From Corynebacterium aquatimens (GTDB taxonomy: Bacteria > Actinomycetota > Actinomycetes > Mycobacteriales > Mycobacteriaceae), in the NCBI RefSeq assembly GCF_030408395.1, contig NZ_CP046980.1, positions 868,001 to 932,000 of the forward strand: a stretch of DNA of 64,000 bases, written 5' to 3'. The translations under genes and the position numbers were made by a program. The notes beneath the pieces are model-generated. The model saw only the letters and a program-made list of their open reading frames with translations, was not told where the DNA came from and did no database searches. Below are positions 55,860 through 64,000 of this stretch, piece after piece (within the stretch, counting starts at the first letter, position 1; the number at the start of each line of letters is the position of its first letter).

Positions 55860-56044
55860 GGCTTCTCAAAGAGCTTCTTGATGCGAGTTACTGCTTCGGC
55901 AGAACTGATGTCTCCAGCCGCAGCGAGTCGACGAATTTCGGTGACGCAGTCATCTTCGGCAGTGTGACCTGCGGCTGCCAAAATGCCGTCCGAATTGCGC
56001 AGAATCCCGGCCACGTCTGCTGCTGAAGCGATAGTTTGGGTCAT
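55856..56044 (-). CDS. VbhA-like antitoxin candidate
   Basis: A 62-residue protein translated directly before and overlapping the Fic gene, the standard position of a VbhA/FicA antitoxin. The C-terminal half (LAAAGDISSAEAVTRIKKLF) resembles the second half of VbhA-type antitoxins (xxAGEISxDExxxRI). The inhibitory helix should carry [S/T]xxxE[G/N]; the aligned site reads SDGILAAAG without the Glu. It may inhibit differently or not at all. A GGGGGC ribosome site precedes the ATG. Confidence 0.65.
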   Translation of the reverse strand: MTQTIASAADVAGILRNSDGILAAAGHTAEDDCVTEIRRLAAAGDISSAEAVTRIKKLFEKP

Positions 56045-56124
56045 CGCAGCCCCCTTTCCGTTGGAGCAAGTATACCGTCAGCTGGTGGCGTGACCAAGGG
56101 TCGAGGGGGAGGGATCGGATGCGT

Positions 56125-56130
56125 TAAACT
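56125..56130 (+). promoter_or_regulatory. candidate -10 box of smc (leaderless)
   Basis: TAAACT ends 6 nt before ATG 56137. Confidence 0.45.
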
Positions 56131-56136
56131 GCTCGA

Positions 56137-59002
56137 ATGCACCTGACATCGCTGACGCTGAAAGGATTCAAGTCCTTCGCGTCTGCGACGACGATGAAGT
56201 TTGAGCGCGGCATCTGCGCGGTGGTGGGGCCGAACGGGTCGGGAAAGTCGAACGTCGTTGACGCGTTGGCGTGGGTGATGGGAGAACAAGGCGCAAAGAA
56301 TTTGCGTGGCGGGAAGATGGAAGACGTCATCTTCGCCGGTGCGGGGGAGCGCGGCAAGCTCGGGCGTGCGGAGGTCACGCTCACCTTTGACAACTCGGAT
56401 CGGCGCCTGCCCATCGAATACACCGAGGTAGCAATCACCCGCCGGATGTTCCGCGACGGTGCCAGTGAGTATGAAATCAACGGCGCCAAGGCGCGCCTCA
56501 TGGACATCCAGGAGCTTTTGTCCGACTCCGGGATTGGCCGGGAGATGCACATCATCGTCGGCCAGGGAAAGCTCGCAGAGATTTTGGAATCGCGCCCGGA
56601 GGATCGGCGCAGCTACATCGAAGAGGCCGCGGGTGTGCTCAAGCACCGGCGGCGTAAGGAAAAGGCGCAGCGCAAGCTCAGCGGAATGCAGGCGGACCTG
56701 GACCGCCTAACGGATCTCACCGAAGAACTGGGAAAGCAGCTCAAACCGCTCGCGCGCCAAGCGGAGGCAGCGCAGCGTGCGCGCAGCGTCCAAGCGGAGC
56801 TTCGCGACGCCAAGTTGAGCCTGGCCGGCCACCAGATCGTGACCTTGAGACACGCGGCACACGCCGCTAAATCGGAGGCAGCGAAACAGGCGGCCCACGC
56901 GGAAGCGGCAGAGCGCGAACTGGCCGAGGCGGTGCAACGCCAGACCGAGATTGAACTCCAGCAAGCAGAACTTGCACCGGAGGCGGAAAAGGCGCAGTCG
57001 TTGTGGTTCGAGTTTTCGTCGTTAAGCGAGCGCGTGTCCGCAACGCAACGTGTGGCGGCGGAGCGGGCGAGCCACGTCGGGGCGATCACGGCGTACGTGG
57101 GGCAGGACCCCGAGGAGCTTGAACAGCGCGCGCGGGAGGCGGACGAGCGCTACCGCAACGCGCGGGATGCAGCGGATGAGTCAGCGACACACCTCGTCCA
57201 GGTGCGGCAGCGTGCCGCGGAGCTCGCCGAGGTTGCCCGGGCCGCGGAGCAAGAGCACCTCGCGCAGGTGCGTGCGCACGCAGACCGCAGGGAAGGCATC
57301 GTGCGGCTGATTGCGCAAGAAGACAGCGTTGCCACAGCGCTGGAAGCGGCGAAAGACACCGCAGAGAAGCAAGCAGTCGCGGCTGAGGAATTGCGCCAGC
57401 GTGCAGCGCAGATGGCCAGCGAAGCCGACGAAATTGCAGAAAAGCTCGAAGGTTTTAGTGCGCAGCGTGAGCCGCTCGCCCATGACGTCGCGCGCGCTAC
57501 CGCTGAGGCCGAGACAGCGGAGCGCCGCCTCGAGGACATCCGCGGCCAACAGCGCGAACGTGAGCGCGCAGTGTTCAGTCTGACCGCGCGTATCGCAACG
57601 CTGGAGGAAACAGCGCCCGTCACGGATGCCGCAGAGATGCTTGGCGACGACTTCCGGCCGCTCGCGGGTTTTGTCACCGCCGCACCGGGCATGGATACTG
57701 CGTTGGCTGCCGCGCTGGGTCCGCATGCGGAAGGGCTCGTGGGAAAACTGCAGGGCGTGGATATCGTGGCCCAGCTGCACGAGGCGAGCCGCACGGTGCT
57801 GTTTGACTTAGGCGGGGCTACTGGGGATCGCGGCGCGGTTACGCAGTGGCGCCTTGATTCCACTCTGCCGGCAGGCACGAGTTGGCTCCTAGACCATGTG
57901 ACAGTTGTTCCGGAAATCACAGAGGCTGTGGTGCGGCTTATCGTCGACGTCGTTGTCGCGGACAGCGTGGAGCATGCGCGGGACGCCGTGCTGGCTGATC
58001 CGCGGCTGCGCGCTGTCACCCGCGAAGGGGTATTAGTCGGCGAAGGCTGGGTCGCCGCCGGCACCGGGTCCACATCCACGGTGGAAGTCGCCGCCGCAGT
58101 GGCCCGTGCGCGTGAAGAACTTGACACGGCGCAGGCAGCGCTGCGTGAGCTCGACGGCACGTTAGAAGGCGCGAAGCTTGCTGCCGATGACGCGCGCATG
58201 GCCGTCGCGGCGCGCCGGGCGGCGCTCAAAGACCATGACGCGAATGCGGAAAGCTGGCGGCGCGACCACGCGCGCTTGCGCCGGATCGCGGAGGACGCGC
58301 AGAAGGAATTTGAGAAGTCGTCGGCTGCCGCGGCCACAGCGGAGAAACGCTCCGTCGAACTCGCCGACGCGTTGGCAGAGATCCGCGATCGCCTCGCCCG
58401 CGTCGGGGACCTCGACAGCATCGATGAGGGGTTCACGCCGGACACTTCTGCCCGCGACAGTGCACAGGAGGAACTTTCCGCCGCCCGCGCCGCGGAAATG
58501 GAAGCAACTCTTGCCGCCCGCACCACGCAACAAACCGCAGAGTCACTCAGCGGGAAAGGCGATGTCTTGCGCCGTCAAGCACGCCATGAGCGTGAAGCCC
58601 GGGCGCGCCACGCCAAGGCCATGGAGAAGCGGAAGGCGCAGGCCGCGCGGGCGGTGACCGTCGAAAAGCATGCGCGTGAGCTCAGCGACCGCATTGCAAC
58701 GGCATTGGCGACAGCGACGACGCGCCGCGACGAGTTAGCCGCTCAACTCGCGGAGCTCAACACTGCGCATGCGGCGGCGCGTACGCACGTGACCACGGTG
58801 CGTGAGCAGCACACGCGCCTGCTCAGTGCCGCGAACAAGACCGCAATCGCGCGTGAGCACGCCGCAGTGCGCCTCAGCGAGGCGGAGTCGAGTGCCGCTG
58901 ACGCGTTGGGCATCGCCATCGATGACTTGCTGGCGGACCACACGCCCAGCGATGACTTCGACGTTGACGCGCAGAAAAAGCGCCTCAAGCGCGCTGAGCG
59001 CG
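56137..59002 (+). pseudogene. smc: Chromosome segregation protein SMC, 5' part (split by IS)
   Basis: SMC is the ATPase arm of the condensin that organises the chromosome. This part encodes the N-terminal head (LTLKGFKSF, Walker A GPNGSGKS at residues 31-38, and the Q-loop region), the first coiled coil, the hinge (about residues 500-640) and most of the returning coil, 955 residues in all. The frame then enters an IS element and stops at 59028 after eight or nine foreign residues. The C-terminal head with Walker B is in the separate piece at 60416-61056. Joining the two at the target duplication restores the frame exactly (1168 residues). Confidence 0.93.
58995..59002. repeat. Target-site duplication of the IS, left copy
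   Basis: TGAGCGCG, repeated at 60408-60415 directly beyond the right end of the element. Confidence 0.88.
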
Positions 59003-60407
59003 GGTTAAGTGACAAAATGTGTGTCTGATTTCCGGTATATCTGCTGATCAGGCTGCATAAATCGGGCTCGAATAGGGTTTTTCGCCTTATTCTGGCTCGT
59101 TTTTCGTTCAATCCACCGGAATGGCACCTTCATGTGCTAGCGGGGTGTTGGTGTGCTTTCCCGGTGACACCAAACAGACCACGATGCCCCTCATGTCATG
59201 GGGAAACAAAGAAAAACGGTCCCACTCCCAAAGGCTCCACTAGGTGGCGGTGCAAAGACTGCGGAGCCACCTTCATACGCCACCGCACCGACCAAACCCA
59301 AGCTCGGGACTTCACAGCGTTTCACGCCTACGTCACTGGCACAGCGTCACTTAACGACGTAGCTGGTACCTTGAACGTCTCCCGCCGCACGCTCGACCGC
59401 CGGTTCGCCCCGTTTTGGCTCATCGATGTTCCCAACACCCCAGACCCACACCGGGTCTACGACCAGATTTTCATCGACGGCACCTACACCGACGCTGGCT
59501 GCCTGCTGGTTGCCGCAAGCCGCGACCACGTCATCGCCTGGCACTGGGCTAAAAGCGAATCAGCCCACGCCTACACTCAACTACTAAGCGGCATCGCCGC
59601 ACCGTTATGCGTCGTCCTCGACGGCGGCCAAGGCGCCTTATCCGCCATCAAAGCCTGCTGGCCCAACACGCTGATCCAGCGCTGTCTCGTCCATGCCCAA
59701 CGCGTTGTCCGCCGCTACACCACAACACGCCCCCGCACCGATGCCGGCAAGGCCATCTATGCACTAGCGCTGAAACTGACCACGATCACCACCGTGGACC
59801 AAGCCCGGGAATGGACGCTGCGTCTACACGACTTCGCAGTGGTCTACAAGGCCTTCCTCAACGAGAAAACACTCCTACCCAAAGAGCGCCGCACCCTCAA
59901 CCACCAATGGGAATGGACCCATATCCGTGTGCGTAGGGCTTACAACTCGCTTGTGCACCTTTCACGCAACAACTGGCTGTTCACCTACCTCCAACCCCCG
60001 ACAGACGCACTCGAACCCGACCGGTGGGCAGCAACCACCAACAGTCTTGAAGGCGGGATCAACGCCCAACTCAAACGCATCGCTGACGCCCACCGCGGCA
60101 GATCAGGAGAGCGGCAACGCAAAATGCTCGAATGGTACCTGCACTCGAAAACGCAACTGCCTGACGCCCCATTACAGATCGCCAGGCAGTGCAGGTTCGG
60201 ACAAGATCAACTCGCCAAAGTTCCCGATCTCGTCACTAAAGACCGAAACGAATCCGACCATCAAACAGGCCGACCAGCCTTCTACGACAACGCTATCCCA
60301 ACCGACTACGAACACTCAGTAGGAATCAGAAAAGGACCCCTCAAATAACAAAAAGCGTGCCCCACCGGCGACACGCCGACCAGACACACTTTTTGTCTAT
60401 TAACCCC
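59003..60407 (+). mobile_element. IS1249-like insertion sequence (IS256 group) inside smc
   Basis: A 1405-bp element with imperfect terminal inverted repeats: the left end reads GGTTAAGTGACAAAATGTGT and the right end, read inward, GGTTAATAGACAAAAAGTGT, with the match continuing through GTCTG (about 22 of 25 identical). The right end carries two extra C. It is flanked by the 8-bp duplication TGAGCGCG, as expected of the IS256/IS1249 group. It contains one transposase gene. The intact repeats, transposase and duplication indicate a recent insertion. Confidence 0.9.
59134..60348 (+). CDS. IS1249-type transposase
   Basis: A 404-residue DDE transposase. An N-terminal zinc ribbon (CPSCHGE...CKDC) and a helix-turn-helix (ASLNDVAGTLNVSRRTLDRRF) bind the ends. 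The catalytic triad is visible as Asp in IFIDGTYTD, Asp in VVLDGGQGAL and Glu in NSLEGGINAQLKRI. It appears complete. The GTG start at 59134 is the first in frame; a slightly later start is possible. Confidence 0.9.
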   Translation: MLAGCWCAFPVTPNRPRCPSCHGETKKNGPTPKGSTRWRCKDCGATFIRHRTDQTQARDFTAFHAYVTGTASLNDVAGTLNVSRRTLDRRFAPFWLIDVPNTPDPHRVYDQIFIDGTYTDAGCLLVAASRDHVIAWHWAKSESAHAYTQLLSGIAAPLCVVLDGGQGALSAIKACWPNTLIQRCLVHAQRVVRRYTTTRPRTDAGKAIYALALKLTTITTVDQAREWTLRLHDFAVVYKAFLNEKTLLPKERRTLNHQWEWTHIRVRRAYNSLVHLSRNNWLFTYLQPPTDALEPDRWAATTNSLEGGINAQLKRIADAHRGRSGERQRKMLEWYLHSKTQLPDAPLQIARQCRFGQDQLAKVPDLVTKDRNESDHQTGRPAFYDNAIPTDYEHSVGIRKGPLK

Positions 60408-60415
60408 TGAGCGCG
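60408..60415. repeat. Target-site duplication of the IS, right copy
   Basis: TGAGCGCG, identical to 58995-59002. Confidence 0.88.
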
Positions 60416-61056
60416 ACCTCGCGTCCTTGGGCAAGGTCAACCCTTTAGCGTTGGAAGAATACAAGGCGCTGGAAGAACGCTACTCCTTCCTGTCGACGCA
60501 GCTAAACGACGTGATTACGGCGCGCAAGGACCTAAGCGGCGTTATCGACGACGTCGACCGGCAAATCCTGCAACTGTTTACCGATGCGTGGCGCGACGTG
60601 GAACGCGAATTCCCCAAAGTCTTTGCCACGCTGTTTCCTGGCGGCGAAGCACGCCTGATCCTCACTGACCCGTCGGACATGCTCACCACCGGAATCGACA
60701 TCGAAGCGCGCCCACCCGGCAAGCGCATCAAACGCCTCTCGCTTCTCTCCGGCGGGGAGAAGTCACTCACTGCGCTGGCACTGCTCGTGGCGATCTTCCG
60801 TGCGCGCCCGAGCCCGTTCTACGTCCTCGACGAGGTCGAAGCAGCACTTGACGACGTCAACCTACGGCGTCTCATCGCTTTGCTCGAAGAACTGAAGCAG
60901 GACTCGCAGCTGATCGTGATCACCCACCAAAAACCCACGATGGATGTTGCGAATGTGCTCTACGGCGTCACCATGCGCGGCGACGGCGTGACCAGGGTGA
61001 TTTCCCAGCGCATGGCGCCGGAGCCTGGCCCGCTGGCGCCACCGGATGCTGACTAG
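60416..61056 (+). pseudogene. smc: SMC, 3' part (C-terminal head)
   Basis: Encodes the end of the coiled coil ([18 protein letters not shown]) and the C-terminal head: ABC signature [20 protein letters not shown], Walker [14 protein letters not shown] and the H-loop VITHQKP. All catalytic residues are present, and no stop interrupts the 213 codons. A TTG at 60427 or a later start could allow separate translation, for instance from outward transcription of the IS. Whether the two halves can assemble is unknown. Confidence 0.9.
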
Positions 61057-61081
61057 CCGCGCGTGTCAGACGCGCGCTGAA

Positions 61082-62206
61082 CTAGGAATGCCGAACGAGT
61101 TTCAGGCCCTTGCCGCGATCCTTGCTGTTGCCGAAGTAGACGGTGTTGGGGTCATCGGGGAGCACCCAGAATGCGCCGCTTTTCTGGTTGAAGGCCTTTG
61201 ACAGCCTATCTTCGTATTCAATCCGGCCGTCTTCACAGCCCATGGCTGTGGTTGGTTGCGTCCTGGCAACCAGAACGGAGTGCGTCATCGCTGCCTCGGG
61301 TGCCGTAGGGTCCAGTCTTTCGAGGTACACGCTTAAACCGTTGCAGAATTCTCCTTCGACGTAATAGACCTTCTTGTTTGGGTCTAGCGGTTCGTCGTTG
61401 GAAGTCATGCGTGGCGGTGCGTCAAAGTCGAACCGGATCGGGGTGTTCTTGTAGCTCGGCTGAGGGATCCACGTCGACTTCAAGATTGCAGAAGTTTCAT
61501 CGCCGTTGGCACGCGTGGCGGAAGCGGGAATGGCTGTGGTCACGGGTTGATCCTTGCGTGGGGGAGTCATGAAGGCTTTGTGTCCTGGCACCGTGAGGCG
61601 CAGTCCTTTACCGGCCCCAGCACCGGCCCCAGCACCGTCAACGGTGCCGTAATAGATGACATTCGAATCCTGCGAGTCAATGTAGAACCCACCGCCTGCA
61701 ACGGTGAATGCCTTGTTGATTCCGTTTTCAAAATCGACGTGATCCCCGGGGCAACCCATCTTTGTCACCGGCAGATCCTTCGGCGAGAACGTGGTGTGCT
61801 CTGCCTGGCCATCGCGGTCGTGTCGGGTGAGGTACACCCCGAACCCATTGCAGACCGTCTCTGGGGACGCTTCCACGTAGTACCCCGGTGCGGGATCTGT
61901 GGACGGGCGGAAAATGATCGCAGTGTTCTTCAGCCCCGGCGTGGGAATCCACTTCTTGCTAAGAATTTCCGTGGTCTCTTTGGGGCTTGCCGCTGTCGCT
62001 CCAGCGGGGATCTCCTGCAGCGGCTTGTCCAAGCCCTTGTCAGGGGCCGACGATGACCCCGTCGTTGGGGGTCTACTGTCCCCGCCCTGGCCGCCGGTAT
62101 GGGTAAGTCCTAGGACAAGACCGATGATTGCAACAATGGCAACCACAACGCCACCAATAACCGGTGCGAGTGCGCGCAGATCCGCGAGGTTGAAGCGTGG
62201 AAACAT
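61082..62206 (-). CDS. Membrane-anchored protein with two META/HslJ-like repeats
   Basis: A 374-residue protein with an N-terminal transmembrane helix (about residues 15-35), a Gly/Ser/Pro linker and two homologous ~130-residue domains. Each domain shows a Trp (KKWIPTP, STWIPQP), a CNGF/CNGL-VYL motif, a TKMGC/TAMGC motif and a closing GLRL/GLKL, which is the pattern of META (HslJ-like) domains. Each has a Cys pair probably joined by a disulfide outside the cell. Function unknown. It lies between smc and ftsY on the opposite strand; corynebacteria keep a membrane-protein gene here. Confidence 0.75.
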   Translation of the reverse strand: MFPRFNLADLRALAPVIGGVVVAIVAIIGLVLGLTHTGGQGGDSRPPTTGSSSAPDKGLDKPLQEIPAGATAASPKETTEILSKKWIPTPGLKNTAIIFRPSTDPAPGYYVEASPETVCNGFGVYLTRHDRDGQAEHTTFSPKDLPVTKMGCPGDHVDFENGINKAFTVAGGGFYIDSQDSNVIYYGTVDGAGAGAGAGKGLRLTVPGHKAFMTPPRKDQPVTTAIPASATRANGDETSAILKSTWIPQPSYKNTPIRFDFDAPPRMTSNDEPLDPNKKVYYVEGEFCNGLSVYLERLDPTAPEAAMTHSVLVARTQPTTAMGCEDGRIEYEDRLSKAFNQKSGAFWVLPDDPNTVYFGNSKDRGKGLKLVRHS

Positions 62207-62212
62207 ACTCTT

Positions 62213-62218
62213 GTTATA
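62213..62218 (-). promoter_or_regulatory. candidate -10 box of the META-domain gene (leaderless)
   Basis: TATAAC on the minus strand is separated from ATG 62206 by 6 nt. Confidence 0.5.
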
Positions 62219-62284
62219 ACAACTTCTGGCACCAACCGCGACTTACTACTCCGCGGATGCGGTGTCGATGGCACTATGGAATCC

Positions 62285-64000
62285 ATGACTAATACCGCGT
62301 GGATCATCATTGGCATCCTGATTGCCCTGTTGTTCATCGTTGGCCTTGTTGTCATCGTGGGCAATAGCCGCAAGAAGTCGAAGACCGTGTCCTTTGAAAA
62401 GAAGGAACCGGAAGCACAAAAAGAACTGACGCAGGAAGAGAAGTCCGGCAACTACCAAGCTAAGGGCGGATTCAACTTCGCCCCAGCTGGCGTACCTACG
62501 ACGAAGGACAAAGAGCCTATCCGAGTAGATGCCCCGCTGAACACGACCGCAGCCGCCCCGAAGGCCAAGGCCGCAGCGGCTGAACAACCACAACAGCCGG
62601 CACCTGCTGAGCCAGAGCCCGCGAAGGATGAGGCCCGCAAGGTTGCCGTAACTCCAGCCGAGAAGCCAAACAAGGACGTTCCCGCCGAAGACGCGTCTGG
62701 TGCGGAGACCGCGGCTGCCGAGAAGAAGACCGCAGAGAAGAAGACTGCAGAGAAAACAGCCCCGGCAAAGAAAGCAGCAGAGGACAAAACCGCCGAAAAG
62801 CCAGATGAAAAAGAGGCAGCCGAGAAAAAGACAGGCGAAAAAGAAGCAGCTGACAAGGCACCGGCGGAGGCTGTAGGGACGCCCGTGGGTAACCCCGTGA
62901 GCGAGCCGGATGCGGACGAAGCTCTGAAGGAGAAACCGGCAGAACCAGCGAATGCAGCGAATGCAGCGAAGGCAGCGACGGCAGCGAAGGCAGCTAAAGA
63001 GGATGCGAAGCCGGCAGCGGCGGTAGAGGACGCGGGTGCAGATGAGCCAGTTGATGCCCCGGCTGAGGCGGCGGCAGAGGCAGACGCAGTAGAGGCTGCG
63101 GATGAAGCTGAGGCGGTAGAAGCTGCGGCTGCAGCGAAGACCGTGGAGGAAGCTGCTGACCAGGCGCTGGAAGAAACTGACGCACCGGCTGATCCAGTAG
63201 TAGAAGAAGAGCTGACGGCGGCGCAGGAGCAGGAGATTGAAGAGATCGCTCCGGCGGCTGGCCGAATTGGTCGACTGCGTGGTCGCCTGTCCCGCTCGCA
63301 GAATGCGATTGGTCAAGGTCTGCTGGGGATTCTCTCCGCGGGTGATCTTGATGAGGACGCGTGGGAGGAGATAGAAGACACTCTGATCCTGGCGGACTTG
63401 GGTGCCGCGTCGACCATGAAGGTCGTCGATCAGCTGCGTGAGAAGATCGCCGAACGCGGCGTGGCCAGCGAAGAAGAAGCACGCGCGATGCTGCGTGAGA
63501 CCCTGATTGAGGTAGGCAAGCCCGAGTTTGATCGCTCCATCAAGGCAATGCCTAACGACGGCAAGCCGGCGGTGATCCTGGTCGTCGGCGTCAACGGCAC
63601 CGGCAAGACCACGACGACGGGCAAGCTCGCCCGCGTGCTTGTCTCCATGGGCCACACTGTGCTGCTGGGTGCGGCGGATACGTTCCGTGCAGCGGCCGCG
63701 GATCAGCTAGAGACTTGGGGTCGTCGCGTGGGTGCGTCCACGGTGCGCGGTGCAGAAGGTGCGGACCCGGCTTCCGTTGCTTTCGACGCCGTGAAGCAGG
63801 GTGTCGATGAGCGCGCGGACGTAGTGCTCATCGATACCGCAGGGCGTCTGCACACTTCGACGGGTCTGATGGACCAGCTTGGCAAGGTCAAGCGCGTCGT
63901 GGAGAAGAAGTCCCAGGTCGATGAAGTTCTGCTCGTGCTTGATGCAACGGTGGGGCAGAACGGCCTCAACCAAGCCCGTGTCTTTAAAGACGTCGTGGAA
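62285..64000 (+). CDS. ftsY: Signal recognition particle receptor FtsY (3' end beyond window)
   Basis: GTPase that docks SRP-ribosome complexes at the membrane. The visible 572 codons start with a transmembrane helix (IIIGILIALLFIVGLVVIVG). Then comes a ~270-residue Ala/Glu/Lys-rich acidic A domain with AEKK-type repeats, and the N domain (LLGILSAGDLDEDAWEEIEDTL). The G domain shows GVNGTGKTTTTGKLA (G1), DTFRAAAADQL and DTAGRLHTSTGLM (G3). The last motifs, including TKxD, lie past base 64000. The A domain is unusually long. Confidence 0.95.
   Translation, partial: MTNTAWIIIGILIALLFIVGLVVIVGNSRKKSKTVSFEKKEPEAQKELTQEEKSGNYQAKGGFNFAPAGVPTTKDKEPIRVDAPLNTTAAAPKAKAAAAEQPQQPAPAEPEPAKDEARKVAVTPAEKPNKDVPAEDASGAETAAAEKKTAEKKTAEKTAPAKKAAEDKTAEKPDEKEAAEKKTGEKEAADKAPAEAVGTPVGNPVSEPDADEALKEKPAEPANAANAAKAATAAKAAKEDAKPAAAVEDAGADEPVDAPAEAAAEADAVEAADEAEAVEAAAAAKTVEEAADQALEETDAPADPVVEEELTAAQEQEIEEIAPAAGRIGRLRGRLSRSQNAIGQGLLGILSAGDLDEDAWEEIEDTLILADLGAASTMKVVDQLREKIAERGVASEEEARAMLRETLIEVGKPEFDRSIKAMPNDGKPAVILVVGVNGTGKTTTTGKLARVLVSMGHTVLLGAADTFRAAAADQLETWGRRVGASTVRGAEGADPASVAFDAVKQGVDERADVVLIDTAGRLHTSTGLMDQLGKVKRVVEKKSQVDEVLLVLDATVGQNGLNQARVFKDVVE

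Noticed and set aside
57150..58526. Minus-strand Ser/Ala/Arg-rich open frame of 458 codons
   Set aside because: Antisense to the smc coiled coil; low-complexity product with no motifs.
62246..63655. Minus-strand Leu/Arg/Cys-rich open frame of 469 codons
   Set aside because: Antisense to ftsY; the apparent hydrophobicity comes from the Ala/Glu/Lys codons of the A domain read backward.

Overview
This window looks like the chromosome of a high-G+C Corynebacterium. The gene orders are typical of that group: lspA-rluD-dnaE, ilvA next to treZ/treY, hisDCB...hisH-hisA-impA-hisF-hisI, trpC-like-lgt-pyk, and sepIVA-DUF177-rnc-mutM-acyP-smc-ftsY (the last also seen in Mycobacterium). DUF222/HNH ('13E12') genes, bioB with a bsaP-type partner and an IS1249-type element fit the same assignment. 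No rRNA, tRNA or CRISPR array was recognised.

Layout. 1-2.3 kb: end of an ABC ATPase, then lspA-rluD-membrane protein, overlapping by 4 nt. 2.3-5.9 kb: dnaE. 6.2-7.4 kb: first HNH gene. 7.5-15.7 kb: ilvA and the trehalose genes treZ and treY, with yigZ-like, S4-RNA-binding and small membrane genes between. 16-17.4 kb: bioB-bsaP. 17.4-22.1 kb (minus strand): tetR-type regulator, glgX (debranching), exonuclease/BRCT protein. 22.3-34.3 kb: lipoprotein, then histidine genes interrupted by an MFS permease, a YdcZ-type permease, thpR, an MntA antitoxin with a wrecked hepT, and gluconokinase. 34.3-37.8 kb: an IGPS-like protein with altered active site, lgt, pyk. 38-39.6 kb: second HNH gene, preceded by two inverted perfect DnaA boxes. 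39.8-48.7 kb: Tat multicopper oxidase, glgP, GalT/HIT-like protein, glycerate kinase, gdhA. 48.9-64 kb: sepIVA, DUF177, rnc, mutM, AGCS symporter, secreted SCP-like protein, acyP, a Fic/VbhA-type module, smc, a META-domain protein and ftsY (runs off the end).

The metabolic theme is alpha-glucan turnover (glgX, glgP, treY, treZ) beside histidine, isoleucine, biotin, glutamate and central carbon genes. The last block is the division, RNA-processing and chromosome-organisation cluster.

Most notable observations: (1) an 11-bp word, CGTCG(A/T)TAAGC, occurs at least 22 times on both strands, almost always inside genes, in several reading frames and at the cost of rare TTA/ATA codons. It behaves like a selected chromosome-wide DNA word and I know of no description of it. 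(2) smc is split by an IS1249-like element with an 8-bp target duplication; removing the element and one duplication restores one 1168-residue frame. (3) Several 3' spacers carry tandem or inverted copies of the last codons of the gene before them. (4) A TANNNT box 6-9 nt before the start codon, usually without a Shine-Dalgarno sequence, recurs at many genes and suggests leaderless mRNAs. (5) The trpC-like protein has lost several catalytic residues. (6) Two toxin-antitoxin loci look decayed or altered.
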